A stretch of 64,000 nt of DNA from Terriglobia bacterium (GTDB lineage: Bacteria; Acidobacteriota; Terriglobia; Terriglobales; Acidobacteriaceae), in contig JAIQFC010000006.1 in assembly GCA_020073465.1 (NCBI GenBank), forward strand, positions 124,001 through 188,000, given 5' to 3'. The translations under genes and the position numbers were made by a program. Shown here in pieces: positions 38,398 through 47,373 of this stretch. A model generated the notes under the pieces. It was not told the origin of the DNA. It was given only the letters and a program-made list of their open reading frames with translations, and made no database searches. Positions within the stretch are counted from its first letter, which is position 1. Each line of letters opens with the position of its first letter.

Positions 38398-40356
38398 ATG
38401 GGCGGCAATCGTTCGATATCGGAAGCAATAGGGAAACTCGCATTGCCCCATGGTTCTCACCTGGCAATGAAAACAGGTGCCGCTAGACTGTCACGACTTA
38501 TGCGCAAGTTCAGAATCTTCGTGTTTGTAACGTTGTTGATCCCGGCGGGTCAATCCCCCCTGCTTCGCCGCGCCGACGCGCAGGCTTCCGGCCCGTCGAG
38601 CCAGTCCCAGCAATCACAGGGCGTTGTCTCTACTGCAGGAGCGCACCCGGCCGTGCTGGATTCGGAGAAACGTCCTATCACCGCCGGCGGCTTTGTCGAT
38701 TCCGGCACTATCGTGTTTGAGAACATTGCAGAGAAGGCGGGACTGACCAAGTGGCATCACGTCATGGGTCCACAAAACAAGAAGTTCATCCTGGAAACCG
38801 TGGGATCGGGAGTCGGCCTCCTGGACTATGACAACGATGGGTGGCTCGACATTTACTTCGTCAATGGCTCCACATATGAGGCTTTGCGTGGGAAGGCGTC
38901 CTCACCCCATGCGGCGTTATTTCACAACAATCATGATGGCAGTTTCACCAACGTCACGGAGAACGCCGGTGTCGGCAATGATCGCTGGGGGGTTGGCGTG
39001 GCCGTCGGGGACTACGACAATGACGGCTGGCCCGACATTTATGTCACGAACTTTGGCAAGAACCGCCTCTACCACAACAATCACGACGGAACTTTCACGG
39101 ACGTGGCGGAACGAGCCGGAGTAGCGCTGGGAGGTTGGTCCAGCGGGCCCACATTTGGTGACTACGACGGCGATGGCCGGCTCGACCTGTTCGTACCCGG
39201 ATATGTGTCTTACGATCTTGACCATCCTCCGGCGCCTGGATCGCCACAGGTCGCCTTCAGCTCTTGCCAGTTTCGGGGCATCGACGTGATGTGTGGTCCG
39301 CGGGGTTTGAAGGGCGAGCCCGACCACCTGTTTCACAACAATGGCGACGGCACATTCACCGAAGTGAGCGTCAAGGCGGGGGTGGGTGACGCAAATGCCT
39401 ACTATGGACTCACCGCGATCTTCGCGGATGTAAACAACGATGGCAAGCCAGACTTGATCGTGGCCAATGATTCGACCCCTAACTATCTGTACATCAATAA
39501 GGGCAACGGTAGCTTCGAAGACGCGAGTTACCCGTCGGGTTATGCGTTGAATGAGAATGGTCGCGAAACTGCCTCGATGGGAATAGCAGTTGGGGATTAC
39601 CAGAACAATGGCTTGGTGGATCTCTACAACACTACTTTTTCAGACGACTACAACACGCTGTATAGAAATGCAGGTGGCGGGAACTTTGACGAGATCAGCT
39701 ATCGCGCCGGAGTGGCCGAAGTGACGATTCCTTTTCTGGGCTGGGGAACCGGATTTCTGGATTTCGACAATGACGGCTGGCTGGATCTGTTCGTGGTCAA
39801 TGGCCATGTCTATCCCGAGGTGGACAAAAGCGACTGGGGGACAACGTTTGCTCAGCGTGCCCTGCTTTTTCACAACCTGCTGGGGAAGCAGTTTGAGCTT
39901 GTCCCGGCGGTAAAAGGGAGCGGCCTGGCGCTTCCCATGACGGGCCGTGGTGCGGCCTTTGGGGACTTGTTCAATGATGGCAAGATCGATGTCGTGATCA
40001 ACCAGCTCGACAACGCTCCGGCGCTGTTGCGTAATGTCAATCCTGACAAGAATCACTGGATCGGGTTACAGCTTTTGGGTGGGCCTAAGAGTCCAAGAGA
40101 CGCGGTCGGGGCCACGGTCTATGCCACAGCGGAAGGAACCAGACACCGGGCGGACGTCCTAAGCGGTGGAAGCTACGCGTCTTCCAATGATCAGCGCGTA
40201 CATTTTGGGCTGGGCGCTTCGAGCACCGTCGACTCGATCGAGATTCACTGGCCGAGTGGGAGAACTGAAAAGATCCCTTCCCTGAAGACCGATCGCTACT
40301 ACCGCGTGGAAGAGGGGAAGGGCATTGTGCCCGGAGTTTATGACGCCGGGAAATAG
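38398..40356 (+). CDS. ASPIC/UnbV beta-propeller protein B, secreted
   Basis: Up to 652 residues. The real start may be ATG 38467 or 38500, because the signal peptide (MRKFRIFVFVTLLIPAGQSP) begins only at residue 35 and no site has a clear ribosome-binding sequence. Seven blade motifs are visible (DYDNDGWLD, DYDNDGWPD, DYDGDGRLD, DVNNDGKPD, DYQNNGLVD, DFDNDGWLD, DLFNDGKID), the fifth lacking its second acidic residue. The C-terminal ASPIC/UnbV domain spans VGATVYATAEGTRHRA to SIEIHWPSGRTEKIPSL. An N-terminal Ser/Gln-rich linker follows the signal. It is followed by a TPR gene with its own promoter. Confidence 0.8.
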   Translation: MGGNRSISEAIGKLALPHGSHLAMKTGAARLSRLMRKFRIFVFVTLLIPAGQSPLLRRADAQASGPSSQSQQSQGVVSTAGAHPAVLDSEKRPITAGGFVDSGTIVFENIAEKAGLTKWHHVMGPQNKKFILETVGSGVGLLDYDNDGWLDIYFVNGSTYEALRGKASSPHAALFHNNHDGSFTNVTENAGVGNDRWGVGVAVGDYDNDGWPDIYVTNFGKNRLYHNNHDGTFTDVAERAGVALGGWSSGPTFGDYDGDGRLDLFVPGYVSYDLDHPPAPGSPQVAFSSCQFRGIDVMCGPRGLKGEPDHLFHNNGDGTFTEVSVKAGVGDANAYYGLTAIFADVNNDGKPDLIVANDSTPNYLYINKGNGSFEDASYPSGYALNENGRETASMGIAVGDYQNNGLVDLYNTTFSDDYNTLYRNAGGGNFDEISYRAGVAEVTIPFLGWGTGFLDFDNDGWLDLFVVNGHVYPEVDKSDWGTTFAQRALLFHNLLGKQFELVPAVKGSGLALPMTGRGAAFGDLFNDGKIDVVINQLDNAPALLRNVNPDKNHWIGLQLLGGPKSPRDAVGATVYATAEGTRHRADVLSGGSYASSNDQRVHFGLGASSTVDSIEIHWPSGRTEKIPSLKTDRYYRVEEGKGIVPGVYDAGK

Positions 40357-40463
40357 AATTCCCCATTAGCGTCAACGAGGTAGTCTGCGGGCCTGGCACG
40401 CAGAGGTGCGATGGCTGGTCTGCGGTTGGGGACCCCTGATTGCATACTTTATATTCCTTTAGG

Positions 40464-40507
40464 GTATACGTTTACTCTTGACAGTGGTCGGCGCCTGCCA
40501 GTAGACT
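40464..40507 (+). promoter_or_regulatory. LacI-type operator abutting sigma70-type promoter (TPR gene B)
   Basis: The box GTATACGTTTAC (40464-40475) is followed after 2 bp (TC) by TTGACA (40478-40483), an 18-bp spacer and TAGACT (40502-40507). The same box-TC-TTGRCA arrangement occurs before GH51 at 51630. It lies within the upstream extension of the open frame, so translation must start further down. Confidence 0.7.
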
Positions 40508-40530
40508 TCCCGCCGTCTGTGGGGGTTATT

Positions 40531-41694
40531 TTGCCCGGGTTTCGAACGCTGTTGCTTGCCTCTTTGGGCGTGATCATCACAGCATCCGCGTATGGCCAGG
40601 ACGCGCGGATTGAGGAACCGTTCCAGCACGGAACTGAGGCGCTCCGCAACGGACAACTCGAGCAGGCGGCCGAGGATTTTTCACACGTCATGCAATTGGC
40701 TCCCAGGTTCGCTGAGGCGTATTTCAACTTGGGGTTGGTTCGGGTCCAGCAAGGCAGGGTAAGTGACGCAATACTGCTTTTCGAGAAGACTCTCAAGCTT
40801 AAACCGGGAATGCACGGCGCCAGTCTCTTTCTTGGAATCGAAGAGTACCGCGCTGAAGATTACGAAAAGGCAAAGGCTGCGCTCACGCGAGAGATCCAAC
40901 TGGACCCCAACAGCGCAGATGCTCTGATGTGGTTAGGGGTCGTTCACCTCGCCCAGGGAGACGCCAACGCGGCGGTGGTCAGTCTCGAGAAGGCAGCGAA
41001 GCTTGATAGCAAGAACGCAGACATTCTTTATCACTTGGGCAGAGCTCACTTGCTGGCCTCAAAGGAAAGCTACGAGCGGTTATACGAACTCGATCCCAAG
41101 TCGTGGCGCGTGCACCAGGTGCTCGCGGAATCGTTCAGCCAGCAAGAGCGCCTGGACGAGGCGATCAGAGAATGCAAAGAGGCGATCAAGCTGATGCCGC
41201 GTGAACCGGGCCTGCACGAGCAGTTAGCCGACATTTACTGGAAGCAGAACGCCCTGGAAAACGCGGAAGCGGAATTCCAAAGCGAATTACAGATCGATCC
41301 GCGAAACAGTTCGGCCGAGTACAAGTTGGGCGTGGTCAGTCTGGAGCGATCGAAGCCGGAGGTAGCGGCCGACTTGCTCAAGAAAGTACTGCAGAAGTCG
41401 CCAGATTCTCCGGAAGTTCACTACCAACTGGGGAGAGCGGAAGCGCAACTTGGAGACAACGATGCAGCGGCGGCGAATTTCCGGTTCGTTGTCGGGAAGG
41501 CGGAGGCAGCCGATGCCGAAATCCTGCGGCAGTCCTATTACCAGTTGGCTCAGGTGTACCGTCGGATGCAGCGCCCGGAAGAATCCCAGGTTGCATTGAA
41601 TACGTTTCTGCGTCTGAAGAAACAGGCAGACGTGCAGGAGAAATTGAAGTTGGAGGACAAACTGAAGCGAGCTGGCCAGGAGGCACCCCAGTAA
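40531..41694 (+). CDS. TPR-repeat exported protein B
   Basis: A 387-residue protein when started at TTG 40531, which follows GGGGGT and gives a clean signal peptide (FRTLLLASLGVIITASAYGQ). GTG 40519 is the alternative. TPR units include GTEALRNGQLEQAAEDFSHV, YFNLGLVRVQQGRVSDAILL, WLGVVHLAQGDANAAVVSLE, HQVLAESFSQQERLDEAIRE and YKLGVVSLERSKPEVAADLL. The tail is Lys/Glu-rich and may be coiled. It is shorter than, and only distantly similar to, TPR copies A and A'. It sits between ASPIC B and TonB receptor B under its own regulated promoter. Confidence 0.75.
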   Translation: MPGFRTLLLASLGVIITASAYGQDARIEEPFQHGTEALRNGQLEQAAEDFSHVMQLAPRFAEAYFNLGLVRVQQGRVSDAILLFEKTLKLKPGMHGASLFLGIEEYRAEDYEKAKAALTREIQLDPNSADALMWLGVVHLAQGDANAAVVSLEKAAKLDSKNADILYHLGRAHLLASKESYERLYELDPKSWRVHQVLAESFSQQERLDEAIRECKEAIKLMPREPGLHEQLADIYWKQNALENAEAEFQSELQIDPRNSSAEYKLGVVSLERSKPEVAADLLKKVLQKSPDSPEVHYQLGRAEAQLGDNDAAAANFRFVVGKAEAADAEILRQSYYQLAQVYRRMQRPEESQVALNTFLRLKKQADVQEKLKLEDKLKRAGQEAPQ

Positions 41695-41744
41695 GCCTGA
41701 GGCCGTGATGCACCCCGCGAGGGTGCTTTGTAAAGGCACTCTGA

Positions 41745-41756
41745 GTAAACGCTTAC
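41745..41756. promoter_or_regulatory. LacI-type operator before TonB receptor B
   Basis: GTAAACGCTTAC in the context GAGTAAACGCTTACC lies 72 bp upstream of the receptor start at 41829. The adjacent promoter elements are not clear. Confidence 0.65.
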
Positions 41757-41828
41757 CGGAGACTGGGTCTGGCACGGCGCGCTTCGATCGCGTAGCGGTT
41801 TCATGGAACTCGAAAAGGAGCAGTGGCT

Positions 41829-44800
41829 ATGAACGGCGTCCCACGTCGCGGTACGGGCAGTCTTTCGCTGACCCGCCTTTGGCTTTTGCTTTCTGTCGTG
41901 ATTATTTCCGTTAGCGCCTTCGCACAGTCGAATTTGGGAGCGATTGCCGGGACCGTGTTGGATCCCACAGGAGCAGTGGTTCCCAATGCGAAGATCACCG
42001 CTCGGGATCCTTCTACCGGTACCACTTACGACACTGTATCCAGCAGCGCCGGTTCGTACCGGATTGGATCCGTACGCCCGGGCACCTATCACGTGACGGT
42101 CAGTGTCGAAGGCTTCAAGAAAGCCGAACTGACGGGCGTAATCGTTCAAGTCGGCGACACGAGATCTCTCGATGTCCACCTTCAGCCCGGTGCGGTCACG
42201 GAAAGTGTCCAAGTGCTGGCCGATGCCCCGGCGATCCAAACCGAGAGCTCAGAAATTGGCACCGTGGTGACCACGAAACAAGTTCTGGAGTTGCCGCTGC
42301 CTCTGGGCGGCGCGGTCCAGGCAATGCGATCTCCGGAGGCATTTGTCTTCCTGACTCCGGGAACCGTCGGCCCCGGCACGGGTGGGTACAACCCGACGAA
42401 CTTTTCCGGCTCGAATGGCGGCACCTTCGAATCGAAGATCACCGGCGGCCAGAACTACGCAACTGAGGTTCTGTTAGACGGTGCCAGCACATCCCGCTCG
42501 GAGAATGGTTCCTCGTTTGACGAGACTGCGCCTTCGGTGGATGCCCTAGGCGAGTTCAAGGTATTCACGTCCACCCTGGCACCGGAAATGGGTCGTACCA
42601 CCGGCGGAATTGAAAGCTTCACCACAAAATCCGGAACGAACTCCTTCCACGGAACCGCTTACGACATTTTCCGCAACGAGGACATGGATGCGAATCTCTG
42701 GTTCAACAATCTCCAACTGTCTCAGACCAACGATCCAGCGACACGGGCCCTGTTTCAACGTCCTCTCGACAAGCAGAACGACTACGGCTTGACGTTAGGC
42801 GGACCGCTGTTGATCCCGAAGCTCTACAACGGCAGAGACAAGACCTTCTTCTTCTTCTCGTGGGAGCAATACCGGCAGCATCAGGGTGGCGTCAACAACG
42901 TTGCCGTGCCCACCGCGAATGAGCGTAACGGGGATTTCTCCGAACTTCTGGACACGAACACGGTGCTCGGTACGAACCCCTGTGACGACACTCCCATTTA
43001 CGCCGGCGAGATTTTTGATCCGGCGACCACACAGGTCGTGCAAACCGGCACTGGCCCTGTGGAATGCCGCACCGCGTTCATGAACGAACCGGGAAGCACG
43101 GGGAACGTTATTCCACAGAACCGCTGGTCGACGGTTGGTCAGAACATCCTTTCGTTTTACCCTCAACCCCAGCAGACCACCGGACCGAGAGTTCCAAATT
43201 TTGCATTTGCCTTCAGCTATCCCATCCTCGACACGTCCATGACCATACGCGTCGATCAGAACATCCGCACCAATCACAAGCTGTACTTCACCTACAACTC
43301 GCGGGATAACACTCGTCTTTCCACGACTCCCGAGTTCGACAATCCAGCCGGGGCGGGGCGCTTCCAGGACTTTTTCACGCACTACATCCGCATCGGCTAC
43401 GATTACGCGATCAGCCCAAGCATGCTGAATCACCTGATCGCGGGCTACAACCGCACGAACAGCCGGAACACCGGTGCGGGCGTGCGATTTGGGAAGAACT
43501 GGGCCGACGAACTGGGAATCACCAACACGGCGGCGACAGGTTCAAGTGGGATCACATTCCCCTCCATAAACGTCGATGACTATACCGGGATGGGAGACAG
43601 TGTAAACGGTGACACGATTGACAACGGCTTCCGCCTCGTTGACAGCCTGAGTTGGATCAAAGGAAGGCACGACTACAAATTCGGCGCGGATTTCCGCTAT
43701 CAGCAGTATTCACCGCTGAACTTCTCCAATACCGCCGGCACCTATCATTTTAGCCACGGCCAGACAGCTGCTACCCCCGGCACGGGACTGCAAACCGGAG
43801 ACGCCATTGCCAACATCTTGTTGGGAATGCCCAACGATGCCAACCTGACCGCATATTCCACGCAAGCGCGTTGGCTCTCGGACTACTACGCGCTCTATTT
43901 TCAGGACAGTTTCAAGCTCAAGCCCAATCTCACATTGAACTACGGCTTGCGCTGGGAAGTGGATGTGCCCCGCAGAGCTTCCGAGGGGGCCACTTCGAAT
44001 CTGAGCCTGACCACTCCCAATCCCGGCGCAGACGGTTTCCCCGGGGCCTTGGTCTTCGCCGGCAGTGGCGCCGGACGCAATGGGAACGTGAACGAGCGCT
44101 GGGTGAACACCTGGTACAAGGACTTTGGACCCAGGGTCGGCTTCGCCTGGTCGCCGGGAGTTTTGCATGGCAGGACAGTGGTTCGCGGAGGCTTCGGTAT
44201 TCTCTACGGATTCCTCCTTTATGCCGATTTCGGCGGCTTCCAGAGGACCGGGTTCCAAGCCAATCCCGGGTTTGCTCTGAATGGCTTCGATCCTGCATTT
44301 AATCTGGATTCGGGTGTACCCTCCTGGACCCCGCCGCCCAACCTCGATCCGACGCAACTGAACTACCAGGGAGCGCAGTACCTGGATCCCTCCTCCGGGC
44401 GTCCTCCGATGATCAACAATTGGAGCATCGAAGTGCAGCACGAGATCACCAAGGACATGATCCTGAACGTCGCCTATGTGGGACAGCACTCTACGCATCT
44501 GCGAACGAACTACGACGCCCGCAATTCGCTGACGCCGAATTTCCTCGACCTGGGCACGTTGCTGAATGCGCCTTTCACATCCCAGAGCACTGTGGCCGCG
44601 CCCTACCCGAGCTTTACCGCCGCTGCCGCAGCCCGTAACCTCATCACCGCCCAAGCGCTGGTGCCCTTTCCGCAGTATTTTGGCTTCAATACGGATGGCA
44701 CCCTGGAGGCCTTTGGTCAATCCAGCTACAACGCACTGCAGGTTTCGCTCAAGCGTCGTTTCCGCGACAACCTGAACCTGCTTGTGTCCTATACCTACTC

Positions 44801-45509
44801 CAAAACTCTCACCGATGCCGACGCCGCCCTGCCGTTCTTTGCGACCTTGCATGGCGGTGGCAGCGCGCAGAATCCGTTCAACTTGAATGGAGAAAAAGCA
44901 ATCAGCAATCAGGATGTGCCCCACAATCTTGTCATCAGCTACATCTATGAGCTTCCGTTCGGCAAGGGCAAGAAATTCCTCAACAAGGGAGGCGTAGCCG
45001 ACAGGCTCGTAGGTGGTTGGCAAATCAGCGGAATCCATCGTTACCACAGTGGCCAACCGCTTTCCTTCTCGGGAGGCACGGGCATTCCCGCCTTTGCGGG
45101 CACGATTCGGCCCGACCGCGTAGCCGGCGAGTCTCTTTACAGCGACCAGTGGCGCAGTGGACACTTCAACCCCCTGACTGATCCTATGTTCAACGCCGCT
45201 GCCTTCACTGATCCGAATGCGGCTTGTGCGATTTCCTGCTCGCAGTACACCTTCGGCAACGTGCCTCGGACCACCGGCGAAGTGCGCATGCCTTGGTATC
45301 TCGAAGAGGACTTCAATCTTTTGAAGAGATTCAAATTCACGGAAAGCAAGGAAATCGTGCTGCAAACCAACGCGATTAACATCTTCAACCGACATCTGTT
45401 CGATCGGCCGCCGCTGAATCCGTTCATCGGGAATTTTGGCTTTGTGAATACGGCCAACTCGATCACCTTTCCGCGAAGACTACAGCTGAAGTTGGAGTTC
45501 CACTATTAG
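41829..45509 (+). CDS. Oar-like TonB-dependent receptor B with carboxypeptidase-regulatory domain
   Basis: A 1226-residue outer-membrane receptor. ATG 41829 is preferred over GTG 41823 because AAGGAG lies 8 bp upstream. The signal peptide ends ISVSAFAQS. The regulatory-like domain is IAGTVLDPTGAVVPNAKITA through SYRIGSVRPGTYHVTVSVEGF. A plug follows (ELPLPLGGAVQAMRSPEAFV), and then a long barrel with FFFFSWEQYRQ and YNALQVSLKRRFRDNLNLLVSYTYSKTLTD, ending LQLKLEFHY with a terminal aromatic. It resembles receptor A in plan but is 118 residues longer and clearly diverged, so the two probably take different oligosaccharides. Confidence 0.88.
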   Translation: MNGVPRRGTGSLSLTRLWLLLSVVIISVSAFAQSNLGAIAGTVLDPTGAVVPNAKITARDPSTGTTYDTVSSSAGSYRIGSVRPGTYHVTVSVEGFKKAELTGVIVQVGDTRSLDVHLQPGAVTESVQVLADAPAIQTESSEIGTVVTTKQVLELPLPLGGAVQAMRSPEAFVFLTPGTVGPGTGGYNPTNFSGSNGGTFESKITGGQNYATEVLLDGASTSRSENGSSFDETAPSVDALGEFKVFTSTLAPEMGRTTGGIESFTTKSGTNSFHGTAYDIFRNEDMDANLWFNNLQLSQTNDPATRALFQRPLDKQNDYGLTLGGPLLIPKLYNGRDKTFFFFSWEQYRQHQGGVNNVAVPTANERNGDFSELLDTNTVLGTNPCDDTPIYAGEIFDPATTQVVQTGTGPVECRTAFMNEPGSTGNVIPQNRWSTVGQNILSFYPQPQQTTGPRVPNFAFAFSYPILDTSMTIRVDQNIRTNHKLYFTYNSRDNTRLSTTPEFDNPAGAGRFQDFFTHYIRIGYDYAISPSMLNHLIAGYNRTNSRNTGAGVRFGKNWADELGITNTAATGSSGITFPSINVDDYTGMGDSVNGDTIDNGFRLVDSLSWIKGRHDYKFGADFRYQQYSPLNFSNTAGTYHFSHGQTAATPGTGLQTGDAIANILLGMPNDANLTAYSTQARWLSDYYALYFQDSFKLKPNLTLNYGLRWEVDVPRRASEGATSNLSLTTPNPGADGFPGALVFAGSGAGRNGNVNERWVNTWYKDFGPRVGFAWSPGVLHGRTVVRGGFGILYGFLLYADFGGFQRTGFQANPGFALNGFDPAFNLDSGVPSWTPPPNLDPTQLNYQGAQYLDPSSGRPPMINNWSIEVQHEITKDMILNVAYVGQHSTHLRTNYDARNSLTPNFLDLGTLLNAPFTSQSTVAAPYPSFTAAAAARNLITAQALVPFPQYFGFNTDGTLEAFGQSSYNALQVSLKRRFRDNLNLLVSYTYSKTLTDADAALPFFATLHGGGSAQNPFNLNGEKAISNQDVPHNLVISYIYELPFGKGKKFLNKGGVADRLVGGWQISGIHRYHSGQPLSFSGGTGIPAFAGTIRPDRVAGESLYSDQWRSGHFNPLTDPMFNAAAFTDPNAACAISCSQYTFGNVPRTTGEVRMPWYLEEDFNLLKRFKFTESKEIVLQTNAINIFNRHLFDRPPLNPFIGNFGFVNTANSITFPRRLQLKLEFHY

Positions 45510-45534
45510 CGGCATTTCGGATTCAATCTCGGGA

Positions 45535-45566
45535 CACTGGACCGGCGCAGCGTCGCCGGTCCAGTG
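45535..45566 (+). terminator. Hairpin terminator after TonB receptor B
   Basis: CACTGGACCGGCG (45535-45547) pairs over 13 bp with CGCCGGTCCAGTG (45554-45566) around a 6-nt loop, 26 bp past the receptor stop. The following sequence is only moderately T-rich. Confidence 0.75.
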
Positions 45567-45602
45567 GTGAACTTGGTGTTGTAGAATCGAGCGATCCGCC
45601 CG

Positions 45603-47363
45603 ATGATCAAGATGGGCTTCGCTCATTCACGTGGCATGGGAGAGATTCGTAAGTATGCGCTGGCTGCCACGCTTTGTCTCCTGGCCATTCCGCTCTGCGG
45701 ACTTGCTCAACAGGGTGCTCACGCACCGTCTGAGGGGAGCGGCACACCAAGTGTCACCAGGTTCGAAGACGTCACCGCAAAACTAGGCATTCATTTCCAG
45801 CACCAAGCCTCTCCCACTGCGAAGAAATATCTGCTCGAGACCATGGGATCGGGCGTCGCCCTGCTCGACTATGACAATGACGGCCGCCTGGATATCTTCC
45901 TGACCAATGGCGCGCGCATTGATGATCCGACGCCAAAGGGCACGATTCCGCTCAAGGACGCTCCCAAGTACTGGAATCGCCTCTATCACCAGAAAGCCGA
46001 CGGCACCTTTGAGGATGTCACCGAAAAGGCTGGGTTGGCGGGATCCGGGTATTCTACCGGCGTAGCGGTTGGGGATTACGACAACGACGGCTATGAAGAT
46101 ATCTTCGTTGCTGGATTTGGTCACAACACTCTCTATCACAATAACGGCGATGGCACTTTCAAAGACGTAACGGAGACGGCAGGAGTAGGCGGTTCGGGCT
46201 GGTCTACGAGCGCAACGTGGGTGGACTATGACAACGATGGGCGCCTGGACCTCGTAGTCGCCCGGTACATGGAATGGACTTTCGACGATATCTACTGCGG
46301 TGAGCATCGGGAAGGACATCGCGCGTATTGCCATCCTGATCTATTCAAGCCAATCCCCCCTCTCCTCTATCACAACGACGGCAATGGAAGATTCAGCGAG
46401 GTTGGGCACAAGGCTGGGCTGGATAAGCCCTGCAAGGGGCTGGGAGTCGCTATTGCCGATTATGATCGCGATGGTTGGCCAGATATCTTGATTGCTAACG
46501 ACGCGATTCCTGAGTTTCTATTTCACAACAAGGGTGACGGCACCTTTGAAGAGGTAGGCATGGTTTCGGGAGTCGCGTTGGACGGAAGCGGTACCACTTA
46601 TTCGGGCATGGGGGTGGATTTCGCAGACTATAACAATGATGGGTGGCCTGACGTGATCATAACCAACCTGGCAAATCAAAGATACGCGCTCTTCTCTAAC
46701 ATGAGAGATGGTACGTTTGACTATGCGAGCAACGTAACTGGAATCGGGCCGATTACACTACTACACTCGGGATGGGGCGTCCGCTTCTTCGATTACGACA
46801 ATGACGGTTGGAAGGACCTGTTTGTGGCGCAGTCTCACGTCATGGACACGATCGAAATCAATGAGCCGCATCTCAGGTATCGCGAGACGCCTTTGTTGCT
46901 GCATAACGAAGGAGGGAAAAAATTTGTGGACGTTTCCGCCAGTGCAGGCGATGTTTTTCAACAGCGTTGGGCGGCGCGAGGACTGGCGATTGGCGACATC
47001 AACAACGATGGCAAGATCGACGTTGTCATCAGTTCCACCAATGGTTCGGCATGGGTACTCCTGAATGAAACTGTTGCTGCAAACCACTGGTTAACGTTCA
47101 AGCTCGAAGGCGTAAAGAGCAATCGGGACGGTATTGGCGCCACTGTGAGAATTTCCACCTCATCAGGAAACCAATACGCCACTGTGACCACGGGAAGCAG
47201 TTATCAGTCTTCGAGTGATCCAAGGGTGCACTTTGGGCTCGGCACTGAGACGTCGGCAAGACTTGTTGAAATTCGCTGGCCCAGCGGGATTGTGCAGACC
47301 CTCAAAGCCGTAAGCGCGGACCAGTTGGTGAAGGTGAAAGAGGCCGTCGATTCGTCCCATTAG
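45603..47363 (+). CDS. ASPIC/UnbV beta-propeller protein C, secreted
   Basis: Up to 586 residues. The signal peptide (KYALAATLCLLAIPLCGLAQQ) suggests that the start may be the ATG at 45636 rather than 45603. Seven blade motifs occur (DYDNDGRLD, DYDNDGYED, DYDNDGRLD, DYDRDGWPD, DYNNDGWPD, DYDNDGWKD, DINNDGKID), followed by the ASPIC/UnbV domain (IGATVRISTSSGNQYATV to LVEIRWPSGIVQTLKAV). It is separated from the next TPR gene by only 10 bp, so ASPIC C and TPR C form one transcription unit. No LacI-type box was found in its upstream gap. Confidence 0.82.
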   Translation: MIKMGFAHSRGMGEIRKYALAATLCLLAIPLCGLAQQGAHAPSEGSGTPSVTRFEDVTAKLGIHFQHQASPTAKKYLLETMGSGVALLDYDNDGRLDIFLTNGARIDDPTPKGTIPLKDAPKYWNRLYHQKADGTFEDVTEKAGLAGSGYSTGVAVGDYDNDGYEDIFVAGFGHNTLYHNNGDGTFKDVTETAGVGGSGWSTSATWVDYDNDGRLDLVVARYMEWTFDDIYCGEHREGHRAYCHPDLFKPIPPLLYHNDGNGRFSEVGHKAGLDKPCKGLGVAIADYDRDGWPDILIANDAIPEFLFHNKGDGTFEEVGMVSGVALDGSGTTYSGMGVDFADYNNDGWPDVIITNLANQRYALFSNMRDGTFDYASNVTGIGPITLLHSGWGVRFFDYDNDGWKDLFVAQSHVMDTIEINEPHLRYRETPLLLHNEGGKKFVDVSASAGDVFQQRWAARGLAIGDINNDGKIDVVISSTNGSAWVLLNETVAANHWLTFKLEGVKSNRDGIGATVRISTSSGNQYATVTTGSSYQSSSDPRVHFGLGTETSARLVEIRWPSGIVQTLKAVSADQLVKVKEAVDSSH

Positions 47364-47373
47364 TACTCCTGCC

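Noticed and set aside
43710-45395. 561-codon open frame antisense to TonB receptor B
   Set aside because: It lies fully opposite a receptor with clear domains, has no recognisable motif, and its residue composition (Val/Arg/Gly-rich) is typical of antisense frames in GC-rich DNA.
31326-45509. A SusC/SusD pair
   Set aside because: The receptors are of the Oar/carboxypeptidase-regulatory type and no SusD-like lipoprotein was found next to either; TPR and ASPIC genes occupy the neighbouring positions.
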